From: Ignelater luminosus | Lineage: Eukaryota; Arthropoda; Insecta; Coleoptera; Elateridae | Reading direction: 5' to 3' | Assembly: GCA_011009095.1 (NCBI GenBank) | Contig: VTPC01090622.1 | Location: 173,693-237,692 of the forward strand | Length of the DNA stretch: 64,000 bases | In this document: positions 25,088-36,634 of the stretch, piece after piece | Position numbering within the stretch: position 1 is the first letter of the stretch | Layout: each line of letters begins with the position of its first letter | The notes under the pieces: model-generated | What the model saw: the letters and a program-made list of their open reading frames with translations, nothing else | Told to the model about the DNA's origin: nothing | Databases searched by the model: none | Made by a program: the position numbers and the translations under genes

Positions 25088-25447
25088 TTAGTAATGTATA
25101 AAATTCCTCATAAGAGGAATATTGTTAAGAATTCGTTTTAAATGGTGTTCACAAGATTTCACAGATGCTTCCCATAGACCTCCGAAGCTTGGCGTTCGCG
25201 CCGAAATAAAATGCCGCTGAATTTTGAAAGTTGTAAGAAAATTTTGAAATTCTTCGGAGTTTATCCAATTTTGTAGTTTCAAAAGATCATTATTAGCACC
25301 AATAAAATTGGTAACATTATCCGAAAAAATGTCTGTACTCATACCACGACGAGATACAAATCTTTTTAATAAGCTTAAGAAACCATCCGTTGTTAAGTCC
25401 GATATTAATTCTATGTGAACAGCCTTAGTTGCTAAGCAAACGAACAC
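25088..25447 (-). pseudogene. BEL integrase catalytic core
   Basis: The frame contains CLATKAVHIELISDLTTDGF, then RRGMSTDIFSDNVTNFIGAN and TPSFGGLWEASVKSCEHHLK. These are the BEL/Pao integrase blocks around the second catalytic Asp (SDN) and the Glu (WEA). The first Asp block (NYADSF, normally DFAGPF-like) is in the neighbouring piece at 25487-25981. The two pieces share a reading frame with a stop between them near 25485. Confidence 0.88.
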
Positions 25448-25486
25448 GCAAACGTATGCTTTAATTGTTTTCCTCGTGCGAGTCTT

Positions 25487-25981
25487 TCAGTCCTTAAGAT
25501 CGAAAGAGTCAGCGTAATTGATACCCACAGCGAGAAAAGGTCGAGACGGATTTACGCGCTCAGAAGGAAGGTTTCCCATTTTTGGCATAATCGACTTAGG
25601 GCGTGCCTTGCAGCATAGGTAGCACTGACGTATGCAGCACTTAACAACCTGTTTTCCTCTAATTGGCCAATATTTTTGCCTAACAAAAGATAGTGTGGTC
25701 TGAGCACCAGCATGTAGACTCCGCCGATGTTCGTAACTGATAATTAGCGTTGTGAGTGCATGCGAGTATGGAATGATAATTTGATGTTTCTGATCATATG
25801 AAAGATTAGAATGAATGCGTCGACCGCCAACACGCATGATGCCGGACGAATCTAAGAAAGGTGCTAATGATTTTAAACTGCTGGAGGGGCCAACCTCTTG
25901 GTTTTGTTGAAGACAGCATAATTCGTTTGGAAAGGCTTGGATTTGCGCGATCTTAACAAGAGCAATTTTAGCTGCTTTCAC
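25487..25981 (-). pseudogene. BEL integrase N-terminal zinc-binding region
   Basis: The 164-residue frame has MRVGGRRIHSNLSYDQKHQI, then the HHCC-type zinc region with H in YEHRRSLHAG, and C in CIRQCYLCCKARP. It ends at VGINYADSFDLKD with the first catalytic Asp context. It lies in a different frame from the RNase H part upstream (26019-26753), showing a frameshift between them. Confidence 0.85.
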
Positions 25982-26018
25982 TTCATTTATGGTAAGATAA
26001 TTTGTTTCAGTAGAATCA

Positions 26019-26753
26019 TCAGGTGTCGTGTAATTTTCGTTTGTTTTGTTTTAACAATGCCTTCATTTTCTTAATGAATCGTAAGCAATAAGCTACTGAT
26101 CGGATTAAGGTTGTTAGTTTTGAACATCTATTCATTATATTATTGAAGGTGAAGATGCCTACTGAAGTTGTAAGGACAGTTGACATTCGTGCTTCGAGCA
26201 ATTCTCGTGATTCTAATTCACAGGTAACGGACCTTATACTAGAATTGGAAGGCCAATGAGATTCGGGGAAACTTAAGAATTGAGGACCATTAAACCACAA
26301 GCTTGATTTGTCTGATGTGTCAATATGAGTGCCTCGACTAATTATGTCCGCGGGATTATGAGAGGAAGAAATGTAATTCCAACTTGAAAGATCTGTTAAA
26401 TTCTGAATTTCTGCTACTCGATTGGCGATAAACGTTTTCCATGTTTGTGGTTCCTTTGCGATCCATGATAAAACAATTGTGGAGTCCGTCCACAAATATA
26501 TACTGTCGATATCAAGTTTAAGAGCATCCAAACTCTTCTTGAGCAGTCGAGCAAGTAGTAGCGCACCGCAAAGTTCTAAACGAGGCAATGATACCGTTTT
26601 CAAGGGTGCCACCCTTGATTTCGCGCAGAGCAAACGCACAGATAATTCGTTATTGATATTTAACGATCTTGCGTAAATGCAACTAGCATAAGCCAGCTCG
26701 CTGGCATCAGAAAACCCATGAATATGAATTTTAACAGCTTGCTTAACTAGCAT
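26019..26753 (-). pseudogene. BEL RNase H region
   Basis: The frame opens with HIHGFSDASELAYASCIYAR, the BEL/Pao RNase H start with its catalytic Asp. It continues with CAKSRVAPLKTVSLPRLELC and LWTDSTIVLSWI, which carries another catalytic Asp, then NPADIISRG. It is in the same frame as the RT part but is separated from it by in-frame stops near 26850-26862. Confidence 0.9.
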
Positions 26754-26861
26754 GTGACGTGGTATTTGTATTGACCTTATTAGCGAGACATGTTGCTTGA
26801 ATTCTGCCCATTCGCTTTGTAATTCGACGGGTATTTGATCGTCCCAATCTAACTACAACTT

Positions 26862-28505
26862 CTATAATTTTTGTATTATTAATTTTGCACGAATCGATAT
26901 TGGGCCTAATAAACCGAGAGGATCAAAGATTTTAGCAATGAATGAAAGTATACTTCTCTTTGTTGCCTTAACATTTTCATACGCGTGCATGTTATGAGCG
27001 TTACATTCGAACTGATCCGTGGATGGAATCCAAGATACGCCTAATGTCTTAATACTAGCACTATCGGTAATAGTGTATTGCAAGTCGTCTGAACTCATTG
27101 AATCTGTAAGGCGTTCCGAATCATCATTAGATTGAAGTTTTCTTAATCCGAACCCGTAATTTTGAAGTAATTTGCAAATATTGTTCTTTAAATTAATCAG
27201 GTCTTGCAGGTTTGATGAACCTGTTAATAGATTATCTACATAGAAATCGGACCGAATTACCTGACATTCAATACGGAATTGTTCGGCATTCTCTAAAGCT
27301 ATTTGATACAAACAAGGTGTTGCTAGTAAAGAAGACGATGCCATTTCGTACGTAACGGTATTTAACTGGTGGTGTTTTATTTGTTTTTCGGGTGATTCTC
27401 GCCAGACGATTCTTTGAAAATCTCGCTGGCTTGCATCTACTAAGATCTGACGATACATTTTTGCTAGGTCTCCTACCAAGACTACATTGTGTTTGCGAAA
27501 TCGGAGCAAAATCGAAACTAAATCGTCTTGGATAGTGGGGCCTATCATAAGAACATAATTTAATGACAACGAGGTCGATGATTTGCATGAAGCATTGAAA
27601 ACTACACAGGTTTTAGTGGTTGTGCTATCTGGCTTTTGCGCACTATGATGAGGCATATAATAGATTGGCATTTCGGATTTTAACTCGCAGGAAACTTCGG
27701 TCATATGTCTAAGACTTTCATATTCGGACATAAATGCGGTGTATTCAGTTTTCATATTTGAATCCTTAAGAAATTTGCGTTCCTTGGCAAGAAGTCTACT
27801 TATTGCTACTTCTTCCGCAGTAGCTAGCTGCGTATATGTAGGTTTTAATGGCAATTTTACAACGAATCTCCCCGTGGAGGTTTGAGTAATCGTTTTTGCG
27901 AAATGCGCTTCGCACGCAAGCTCCTCCTTTGTTAAGAAGGTGTCGCGACTTGGGACAATTTCTTCCATTGCCCAAGATTTCTGTAGTTCGACATCAATTG
28001 GCGTTTCACAAGTAAAAAGACAGCTTGTCGGCATAGCATTAACGCTCGAGTTATTATTATTTTGGACACGAGAGATGCTACCAGAAACTATCCATCCCAA
28101 TAAAGTATTTTGCATCGAAGGCATATCTTTTCCGAGCCTTATTTGACCGTCAAGAAGTAATTCGAAAAATAAGTCACAACCTATTAGCATGTCTATAGCT
28201 GAAGATAGGTAGAAGTTCGGGTCAGCTAATGGTAGACCTGAAGGAACGTTAAAACCTGATGCATTGAGATGAGTGAACGTGATATATTCCGTGATACTAG
28301 GGACCACCAGAAAGGTTAATTTTCTTTTAAAATTTGTATAGCGAGAAGAGATGTCAATATTGACAATTTGATTGATATTTGTTTTTATGTGATTAATGCC
28401 TGAGACAGGAATATTCACAGGATCGAGTTTTAAACCCAACCTTTTGACGAGATTATAGGTAACGAAATGAGATTGTGATCCACTATCAAGCAATACCTTG
28501 CACAC
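26862..28505 (-). pseudogene. BEL protease and reverse transcriptase
   Basis: The 547-residue open frame starts in the aspartic protease (CKVLLDSGSQSHFVTYNLVK; D-S-G-S active site). RT follows, with LRHMTEVSCELKSEMPIYYM and PHHSAQ, then VVFNASCKSSTSLSLNYVLM, then VGDLAKMYRQILVDASQRDF, then FYVDNLLTGS. The catalytic motif is Y-V-D-N where BEL elements normally have Y-V-D-D. It ends in the KIFDPLGLLGPISIRAKLII block and a TAG. A second TAG lies three codons later in a position where conserved tryptophans usually occur. This is the longest surviving coding piece of the element. Confidence 0.92.
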
Positions 28506-28534
28506 TATTGGTTGATTGCTTTGATCATAAACAT

Positions 28535-29946
28535 TTACAAGAGCCGTGGGTAACAGAGGACATGTATGATTTCATGGATGCGATGAATTTTGCGATAACG
28601 ATATGTGATTGTTAATTTGGGAGATTTGTTCGACTGCATTTGTCCTTTGACTTTGAGTTTCGCGATTTGTTTGAGATGCCGCTGATTTTTGCAAGTCTCA
28701 ATGTAATAACGTGTTATGTCTTTTACCGCATGTCTTGCAATCGCTTGATTTGCAATCTGCATTGGTGTGTCCGAAACTTAAACAATTAAGACAAAGTTTT
28801 AAACGTAGAATTTCGTCATACCGAGCCTTAACAGATAGATTCTTGAATTTTTCGCAGTGATAGATAGCATGCACGGACTTACAGAATGGACAGTGCGTGT
28901 CCTTATGCTTGGGCGATTGCATTGGTTTGTTGTTGATGTTTGATCATAAAAATTTTTTGCTATCATTTTTCCTTGTGCAATTTGACCTTGCGTCGAAATG
29001 CTTAGCGGATGATTCAAGTATCTTGCAACGCTATGGCTTTCCCATTCACGTTTAGTATATGGGCCAAACTTGATGACCGATAAATAGATTAAAATGCGAT
29101 CCCAGTGTTTAACCGGCACTTGAAGAGCTTCCAATGAATGATAATTTTTGGAAATAATATTGTAAAAGGTTAGAATAGCGGTATGGGATTTTTTATAGAG
29201 TTGGGGCAAATTATAAATTTCGTACATATGCGCGTTGATAATAATTTTTTTGTCTTCGTACCGTTCTTTTAATGCTTTTCAAGCTATCGGATAATTGTCA
29301 TTCGAAATGGGAATAGAAGAAATTAGCGCGGCCGGTTCTCCCTTTAAAGCACCTAACAAGTAATAAAATTTTTCGACATTTGCTAATGAAGTTTTATTGT
29401 GAACGAGAGCTTGAAAGGAGTCATGAAATCGCTGCCATTCGTGATAACTACCTGAAAACTCCGGTAATGTCAGTAACGGCAGTTTCGCGGTTAATTGTTG
29501 ACTAGGGTTTGATTCGATTACTACCGCAGCCGGTCTAGAAAGATTACTCGCGGGATCTGAACACACGCTTACGTTGCCTTGAGCATTGGCATGAATTATT
29601 TCATTTGCTTGACCGTTTGCTTCATGAAATTTGTCTTCAAACGATTCGCGCACCGACTGAGCTAATTCATGATCAAATGCTGATTCGTCATGAATAACAG
29701 CATTTCTGCTTCAGTTTTCTCGAAATCTTGCAGAACCTGTTGTATTGTACTCGTTCGTGATTTGAGCTGAGCAATACTTTTTTCTTTTGCGTTAAATTCT
29801 GCTATAAAATTAAAAAAACGTGTTAATTCGCCGCGTAAATGGCCTCTTTTTATTGTTAATTTTTTAAACGCTGCTGATCGTTTGATAACTTCGTATGTGT
29901 CAGCATTTAATTCGAAAGAATCTAATTTGTCACTAGTCTGAGTCAT
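28535..29946 (-). pseudogene. BEL gag, broken into several frames
   Basis: Start at 29946 (MTQTSDKLDSFELNADTYEV), a helical N-terminus. The next piece (29653-29279) holds LLTLPEFSGSYHEWQRFHDS, the DUF1759-type gag block. The following piece (29227-28799) is in the same frame but after a stop. In another frame at about 28920-28720 lie two zinc-knuckle-like clusters: CPFCKSVHAIYHC and LCLNCLSFGHTNADCKSSDC. Repeated frame changes and stops mean no full gag can be made. Confidence 0.85.
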
Positions 29947-30279
29947 TTTGTTAATACGATCAGGTTTGCAATAATTAGAATTCTAAAGCCGAGATTTCGA
30001 AGCAAACTTGTTGAAGAAAACGTGAAATCTATTGTTTGTAATAATAGTTAACTAAATGCTAATAGTGAATTGAGGCAATTTATTTTTTGTTTAATTGAAA
30101 ACGTGGATATGAATTATTGCAATTGTTATAGAATAGGATAAAGGGAACTGACTTTAATCTTTGCTGCGCTGCTGCTTACTAACTGATGAACCCCGTGGCA
30201 CGTTTTTGGGTTGATAAATCTGCCTTTTCTTTCGTTGATATGTTGATTCCAATCCGTTTTGAAAATAACCTTAATGATA

Positions 30280-30298
30280 TCCGGCGAGTGAAAGACCA
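30280..30298 (-). other. BEL candidate primer-binding site
   Basis: In element orientation TGGTCTTTCACTCGCCGGA begins seven bases inside the 5' LTR and starts with TGG, as expected for pairing to a tRNA CCA end. I cannot assign the tRNA. Confidence 0.45.
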
Positions 30299-30305
30299 AT
30301 AATTA

Positions 30306-30518
30306 TGTTGATTTATTTAACGTGATTTTGTAAATTTGCTTTGTTTATCGAGTACCAAGAAGAAATTCGTTGCTTTTATTCGCTTTTGCAATATGTCATA
30401 CTATTTTTATTTCGTTCTGTCAATAACTACAATAACAAAAAAATGGATATCTTGGTTTGTAAACAAATGGAAAATAAATACAGCCTTAACTGATCAATGA
30501 CTACAAATTCAACTAACA
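30306..30518 (-). repeat. BEL element 5' LTR (right in window)
   Basis: 213 bp, same ends as the left LTR (TGTT...AACA), followed by the target duplication CTGTC at 30519-30523. Confidence 0.93.
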
Positions 30519-30749
30519 CTGTCATGTTATGAGGAAAAAAAACAAACAAAAAAGACAAGAAATTCAAACAATAATAGGGCGCCAGTGTTTTTCTCAAAAG
30601 AACACAAAAGTTCAAAAATACAAAAAGAAATTGGTAATGTCAAACCAGCTACCTAAGATTAGTTAATAATAGCCCAAACAGTAAATTTGAAGTAATGATA
30701 AATTGACAAGTTTAACTATTTAAATAAGATTTCCATAAATAAATTACCT

Positions 30750-33700
30750 GCCTTTCTCACTTCCTCTCCCCATTTTCGCCGTGGTCTTCCTTTCTTACAT
30801 TTTGCACTTTCTCTTGCCTCGTACACTCTGCATTAGTTTGTCTTGTTTCGTTCACTGCACATGCCTCATCCATCTTAGTTGCCCGTGTTGTATCGTCGCT
30901 TCTACTGGTGCTATGTTTAATTGCTTTCTGTACTCTACATTTCTTATTCCATCTCTTCTTGTCTTTCCCTGTATCTTTCTCAGAAATCTCACCCCTGTAG
31001 CTGTGAGTTTTACTTCTCTGTCTTTCCGTTGTCGTCCAGCCTTCGCACGCAAATGTAAGGTTGGTTTCACTACTTTTCTTACGACTTTAGCCTTTACTTT
31101 ATTCGATATTTTCTTCTTGTTAAGAAACTTCGTTCTTATTGTATTGAAAAGTCTACCTGTTTTTGCAATTCTTTCATGAATCTCATGTTCTATGGTTCCT
31201 TTCTCAAAGAAATATTGTTCTTAAGTAGGTATATTTTTCAACTTGTTCAGTGACCTCTCCTCCAATTCTGATTTGGTGTTGCTTTTTAGTTGCTCCTACT
31301 ATTATCATTGTTTTAGTTTTCGATATAAGCACTTTCATATTACTCTTTTGTAACTTTTTATTTAATATACCTATGTTATGTTGTAGATTTGCTTCATTTT
31401 TCCCCCAATTACCATATCGTCGGCATAACACAATTCTGTTATGTTTATGCATTTCATTCTCCAGTTTCCAACGTTGTACTTTTTTAGTTCATTTCTGCAT
31501 TCTTTTTATACTTCATTCAGGATCACGTTAAAAAGTAGAGGGCTCAATATGCACACCTGTTTCAATCCCGTCCTGCTTATAAATCTCTCCGAGCTTTCTC
31601 CTCTTACTCGTACATAGCTGCTAGTTTCTTTGTATAGACTTTGTGTATTTTCTCTTATTTCATGACCTACTCCTCTTTTTCTTAATATCTCCCACACCTT
31701 TTCCCTCTTTATCCTATCAAAAGCTTTCTCTATATCACGAAGCATACATGTAGTTCTTGTTCATTTGCTCATATTGCCTTCTTGATCTTCTTTCTTTGAT
31801 CTTGAATACCTCTTTCTTTTTCTGAACTTTGTCTGTCTTCCTTCTAGTTGTTTCTCCACTTTTTGCCTTAATCTTGCTTCCAAAATTCTTGCATATACTT
31901 TCTCCACTGTAATTGATAGAGTAATGCCCCTGTAGTTGCCACTTTTTTTACTATCTCCTTTCTTATGTATCGGTGTTAAGATTCCCGTTTTCTAGTTCTC
32001 GGGTGTTTTATTTGCTTTTCTACCTTGATTCATCAGGACCAGTAATTTCTGCTTAAATTCCCTTGTTAAAAATTTAACCATTTTCCCTCTTATCTCTTCG
32101 TGTCTTAGAGCCTCTTCTAGTTTTATTTTCTGCGTCGCTTTTTCTAGTTAATTTTCTGAGAAGAAATTTTCTTCATTATTTTGTTGTAATATTGTTTGTT
32201 GGTCTTGTATATTTAATTGCACTTCATTTTGGTTTTTATTTCAATTTCATTTTTCTCTTGATCTTCCAATAATTCCTCAAAATATTCCTTACATGTATTC
32301 ATTATTTCTTCCCCTTGTGTTATAATATTCCCGTTTTGTTCTTTATATTCTTCAGCATAATCGGTTTTTTTGTTTCTCATTTGTTTTAACATTCCATAAA
32401 ACAACTTCTGATTCTCCCTATGTGCAATCACCATTTTTTGTCCGAATTCTTCTCGTGTCCTTAGTTTACCTCTCTTTACCAGACCTTTAACTATTTTTCT
32501 TTGATTCTTATACATCTCATAATTTTCATCTTTTCTTGTTGTCAAGTACTTATTCCATGCTTGTTTCTTCTTCTTAACTTCTGTCTGAATTTTTTCATTC
32601 CACGATGTTGTTCCTTTCATTCTCCTGTTTCCGATCTTAGTCGTACCACATGTTCTTTCTGCTGCTTCTTTTATTTTTTCTTTGAGGTTTTTTTATCCTC
32701 CTTTTATATCTATATCTCTTTCCCTCCATTCAGCTCTATTAAGTTCCTTATGATAACTTTCTCTTACTATCGAATCTTTCAGCTTGTAAGTTTTGATCTG
32801 TTTCTTCACTATTCCCCTCGTACTAGGTTTTTTTTGCTTTTTTTTAGTTATGAGTTCCAGCTGGACCAAGTAGTGGTCACTACCTGTCTCTACTCCTCTC
32901 TTCACTCTTAGCGTTTACTATGAAGTGGTCTATTATCGATCTCTTTTTCTTATTTGGTTCTTCTCTTGTTATCTTGTGTACTTCCTTATGTTTGAATTTG
33001 ATGTTTGCAATTATATAGCCATTCTCTCTGCAGTAGTCAATAACTCTAGTTCTGTTATCATTTCAGGTTTCTTCACCTTCCCCTTCCAGCCATCTCTCCA
33101 ATCCCTCACTTTTCTTTCCTACTCTTTTATTTAGGTCTCCCATTATTATTGTTATTATTTTCTGTTCTGTCTATTTTTTTTGTAGATTTTCATAAATTTA
33201 AACTTTTCTCCTGCCTTTCATTGTCATTTGGGGCATATACCACCACAAAGTACCATTTTTCTAATTCGATCAATATTTCCAAGGTTAATATTCTTTCATT
33301 TATGCATTTTCCCTTTCTTTGCTTCTTATCACTCCAGCCCTCGCATATGTCTTTGAGTCTACGCCACTCCACTCCATTATGTAGTTATCCGTCGCTTAGT
33401 TTTATTATTCCACTATTTTTCCTTTTAGCTTCAAAGATTGCCAGTATTTGTATATTCACTGTCTTCATTTCTTGAACTAATTCTTCTTCCTTCCCGTTAA
33501 TACCTCGCATGCTTCAAACACCCACTTTAGTTATCCTGTTCGTTTTTAGTTTTTTATCTGCTTTTTTTTCCACGCGTTACATAAAATTTTACCATCGTGT
33601 CCTTATCCATTGCTTGGATCTTCTTCGTTTTTCTCCCTGTTTCCTCTCTTCTGGTTGTTTTGTACTGGAATATGTAGCATCTTTTCTATGTTCTTTTAGT

Positions 33701-33960
33701 TTGCTATCTTCATAACTCCATCTCTATTCACGCTCATCAATCATTACTTTATGGTAGCTCACCTTTACTTGTTTACCTTTCTTCCTCTTTTTGTCCTCAA
33801 TTTCTTTTATTTTCTTTTGAGTGTCATGTTTTTCCTTTGTCAGTTTGCTGTTTATGTAATTTCTTAACTTATTCTTATTTTTCATTATTATTTGTTTTTC
33901 CGTTGTATTATTCAACGCTATTTTACATACTGCAGTACCTATTTTTGATGTTTCCTTTAT
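30750..33960 (-). mobile_element. Non-LTR retrotransposon A (endonuclease plus RT), decayed
   Basis: Minus-strand pieces in order: a basic coiled-coil-like N-terminus (33915-33724); APE-type endonuclease (about 33530-32700) with WYFVVVYAPNDNERQE and the GSDHYLVQLEL motif; a linker with AWNKYLTTRKDENYEMYKNQ and MNTCKEYFEELLEDQ (32620-32213); RT with DIEKAFDRIKREKVWEILRK and ILSPLLFNVILNEV (31745-31506); a KYTYLRTI block (31452-31204); and a C-terminal tail ending GQLRWMRHV (31070-30852). Frames are broken, and the YADD-type catalytic motif falls between 31452 and 31506, where it reads as ..CRRYGNW. The 3' end lies near 30750. Clade is uncertain (an RTE/BovB-like or related APE-type lineage). 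Confidence 0.85.
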
Positions 33961-33999
33961 TTGAATCTTTGTGCCTATATTTCTCTATATAAGACCAAT

Positions 34000-35595
34000 A
34001 ATAAAAAAGTTTTTTCTCTTGTAAACTCAATCCGGGAACATACTGTATAATAATGAATTAAACAAATTTCAGCAAAAATGATATTAAAGATTTTTAAGCT
34101 GATCATGGAAAAACTATTGGAAACGGGAATTTAAAAGTACAAAAAGTTTACAACGGAAGATTCTTCGCTGCAAAGCATATTTGCTCACAGAGAGATACAG
34201 CTGTAACAAACTAATTACAGAAACAACAAATTTCAATTGGCGTTCCAAGTTGAGATAAGATTTATATTACCAGAAATAAAAAGAAATTTTGTTAAACACA
34301 CAACATTGAGTCAGGAAACTGCAATATATAATAATTTTTGTAGTTTCAAGGATAGCAATAGTAAACAAAGGGGCAAAATAAATCGGATTTTATGTTCTAT
34401 GTTCTTGAGGAAAACAGGCAATTGCACAATTATTTTAAGTAACTAAAATGATATCTTCCTCACAAGTAACCAAAGATTCCTAAGAGCATCTTATTCACTC
34501 AGAATAATTGTACAATGGGCTGTTTTTCTCACGGAATTAGAAAAAAATGTGTTATTTATTTGTCTCTTAACTTACATTAGTGCTTGTGATCGAAAAAGTC
34601 TCCATACAATTATTATATTTATAAAATCTTAGTTATTAACGTTAGGCGCAGGTGTGGTGTTCCCATATCGTAGAAGGCCAAATTTAGACGCAACGCTGGA
34701 CCCAGATTGCAAATATCTAATTTTTGTCCAGAATTTTTAGCCGATGAACCGCAGACCTGTTGAATTAAATGAGACTTCTAGAAAGCATCTGTTGGGGGGT
34801 GTTTAGGAAATCTTCAAAACCGTATCAACATCAATAAAGAAAACAAAGAAGAAAGGATAACTTATTCCATTGTGTAGGGCCTAGCACACAATAAAACTAC
34901 CGAGCTCACAACAAATACAACCGATAGAATCGCCGGGCGCAAACGGTCTGTCTTCATCTGAAAAGAGAGCCCCGCAACGTCCTTGTTAAGTCGCTCAACC
35001 AATCCAATCAATTTCGTGTAAACTCCGCAGGAAGATTTAAACGCTCAGTTAAATTCAGTGAAAATGCAGGCATGACGAAATTCAAAATGAAGAAACGAAT
35101 ATCCATTATCTCGAAAACTATGCGAGATATTGAAGTGCCGATTATGTAGGTATCTGTAATCAGGAAAAAATTCTAAGTTGATTTCATATATATAACATGT
35201 CCTGTAAAGTTACGAGAACATAGCGATAGAATAACAGAATGTACGAGCAACAGACCAACAGAATGTACGAATTCCAAAACGAATTTTTAAATTTCGTCGA
35301 GAATCTCTGTTAAAAATTTAATCCAGAACCCAGTTAGCAAGAACTAGGATTAAATTGGTAACTAACATCAATCTCAACATCTGGTCACCATTTATAGAAT
35401 ACATCAGTTGCAAAGGAAAATAATTAAACAAAGCATCAAGATTTTTTTTTAATAATCCTACCCTGATGATATAACCCTATTCAATTTTACAAACTAGATC
35501 CTAGGTTTAAATACAATTACCCGCTAACCAGAAATTCAAATTCTATAACCTGTAAAGTAAAAATAAACTCGACGTCGTAAATAATTATACTTTGC
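34000..35595. other. Intron sequence, no gene recognised
   Basis: Mostly AT-rich with short frames only. A richer-GC segment at about 34640-35010 has no recognisable frame. Confidence 0.55.
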
Positions 35596-35809
35596 GTCCC
35601 GCTTGCTTAAATAATGAAATTGCAAAGTTTGCCAACCCTAATTGATTAAAAAAAAGAAGAAAACTACAACAAAAGATTAATCAACCTCCCAGTGTAAATT
35701 CATCAATATCAAACACCTCTCCAAACAAGAGAACTATAAAAAATACATGAACACACTGAAAGCGCAGATTAAATATAACACGTGTAACGGAAGCAAAAGT
35801 GAACGTTAC
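35596..35809. repeat. Dispersed ~214-bp repeat (other copy 43730-43939)
   Basis: Both copies run from GTCCCGCTTGCT through a TTAATC(A/C)ACCTC block and an ACACA(C/-)(T/C)GAAAGC block to AAGTGAACGTTACA, in the same orientation and with similar spacing. Here the repeat leads directly into the tandem array at 35810. No coding frame is seen. Confidence 0.75.
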
Positions 35810-36430
35810 AAAAGGCAAGAAGGCAATAGAGAGGAAAAACTGGGAAACGGACGGGGGTACCAATAAAATCAATGTTCTCCTAACTGAAGAAGTTTGACGT
35901 GTTAGCTTTGACTATGGTGAACTTTTTGCAAGATGTAAATGGAGAGAGCGTTGAAAATTTAAACAAAATTCAGTTGCCAATACATCCAAAGTAAAAGTGA
36001 GAAATTGATAGAGAGAGAAGACTGAAACGGACGGAAGAGTCGGTGAGATCTATTGAGATCCATTGTCTGCCTAACTAAGAAATATTCTACATGCAGGCCT
36101 TGCCTATTGTAAACTCTTTGCTACATGCAAATGGAGAAGTACTAAAGATTCTAAGCAGAATTCAATTACTAAGGCATCCAAAATAAAAAAGTGAGAAGTT
36201 GATAGAAGGAGCAAACTGAAACGAACGGGGGAGTCCGTAAAATTGATATTTGTCTAACTGAAAAGCTTTTCACGTGTCGGCCTTTCTATGATAAACTTTC
36301 TGCAAAATGCAAATCGAAGAAGTACTGGAGGTTCTAAGAAAAATTGAATTACTGAAACATGCAAAGTAAAAAAGTGAGAAATAGATAGAGGGATAAGGCG
36401 AAATCAGACGGGGGAGTCGGTAAGATTTTC
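35810..36430. repeat. Tandem array, four units of about 180-193 bp
   Basis: Each unit contains GTGAGAA(A/G)TTGATAGA, GACTGAAACGGACGG or a variant, a GAGTCGGT segment, a TCTAACTGAA segment, an ACATGCAAATGGAGAAGTACT block and an AATTCA(A/G)TTACT block. The ACGGACGG-type core lies near 35847, 36026, 36220 and 36405. Units are diverged, so the array is old. Together with the leader repeat at 35596 it resembles a satellite-bearing non-autonomous element. Confidence 0.8.
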
Positions 36431-36601
36431 CACGTTTTTTTCTTCAGTCTTTTTACAAAAAAATACTAAAGGTTTTAAGATACTTATCCGCACGGGTCCA
36501 AGAGAGGGATGGAACTAAAGAAACTAATAGTCAATAAAACCCAAATTATATAAGAAATTATTAGAAATGCTTAAGCCATTTAGGAAAATTGAAGGGATTA
36601 G

Positions 36602-36628
36602 ATATATATATATATATATATATATATA
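36602..36628. repeat. (TA)n microsatellite at the 3' end of a non-LTR element
   Basis: An uninterrupted TA dinucleotide run next to the 3' boundary of the minus-strand non-LTR element B. Simple-repeat 3' tails are common in RTE-like elements. Confidence 0.9.
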
Positions 36629-36634
36629 AGCACT

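Larger units (their letters stand above)
24336..30518 (-). mobile_element. BEL/Pao LTR retrotransposon, full length but coding region broken
   Basis: Two direct 213-bp LTRs bound the element. They begin TGTTGATTTATT and end CAACTAACA, and are flanked by the 5-bp duplication CTGTC (24331-24335 and 30519-30523). All coding parts read on the minus strand in BEL/Pao order: gag, protease, RT, RNase H, integrase. The LTRs differ at only three positions by eye (T/C near 24413, T/G near 24494, A/C near 24519), about 1.4%, so insertion was fairly recent. Even so, the coding region is split among frames and contains internal stops. The element is about 6.2 kb, near the normal BEL size, and is antisense to the DIP gene. 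Confidence 0.93.

Noticed and set aside
27268..27588. Minus-strand open frame of 106 residues overlapping the BEL RT
   Set aside because: It is an alternative frame of the RT coding piece at 26862-28505, which has clear RT motifs; this one has none.
30781..31179. Plus-strand frame rich in Phe, Leu, Ser and Cys
   Set aside because: It is the complement of the lysine-rich coding strand of non-LTR element A. The same holds for 32501-32911, 33149-33475, 38484-38777 and 12046-12417.
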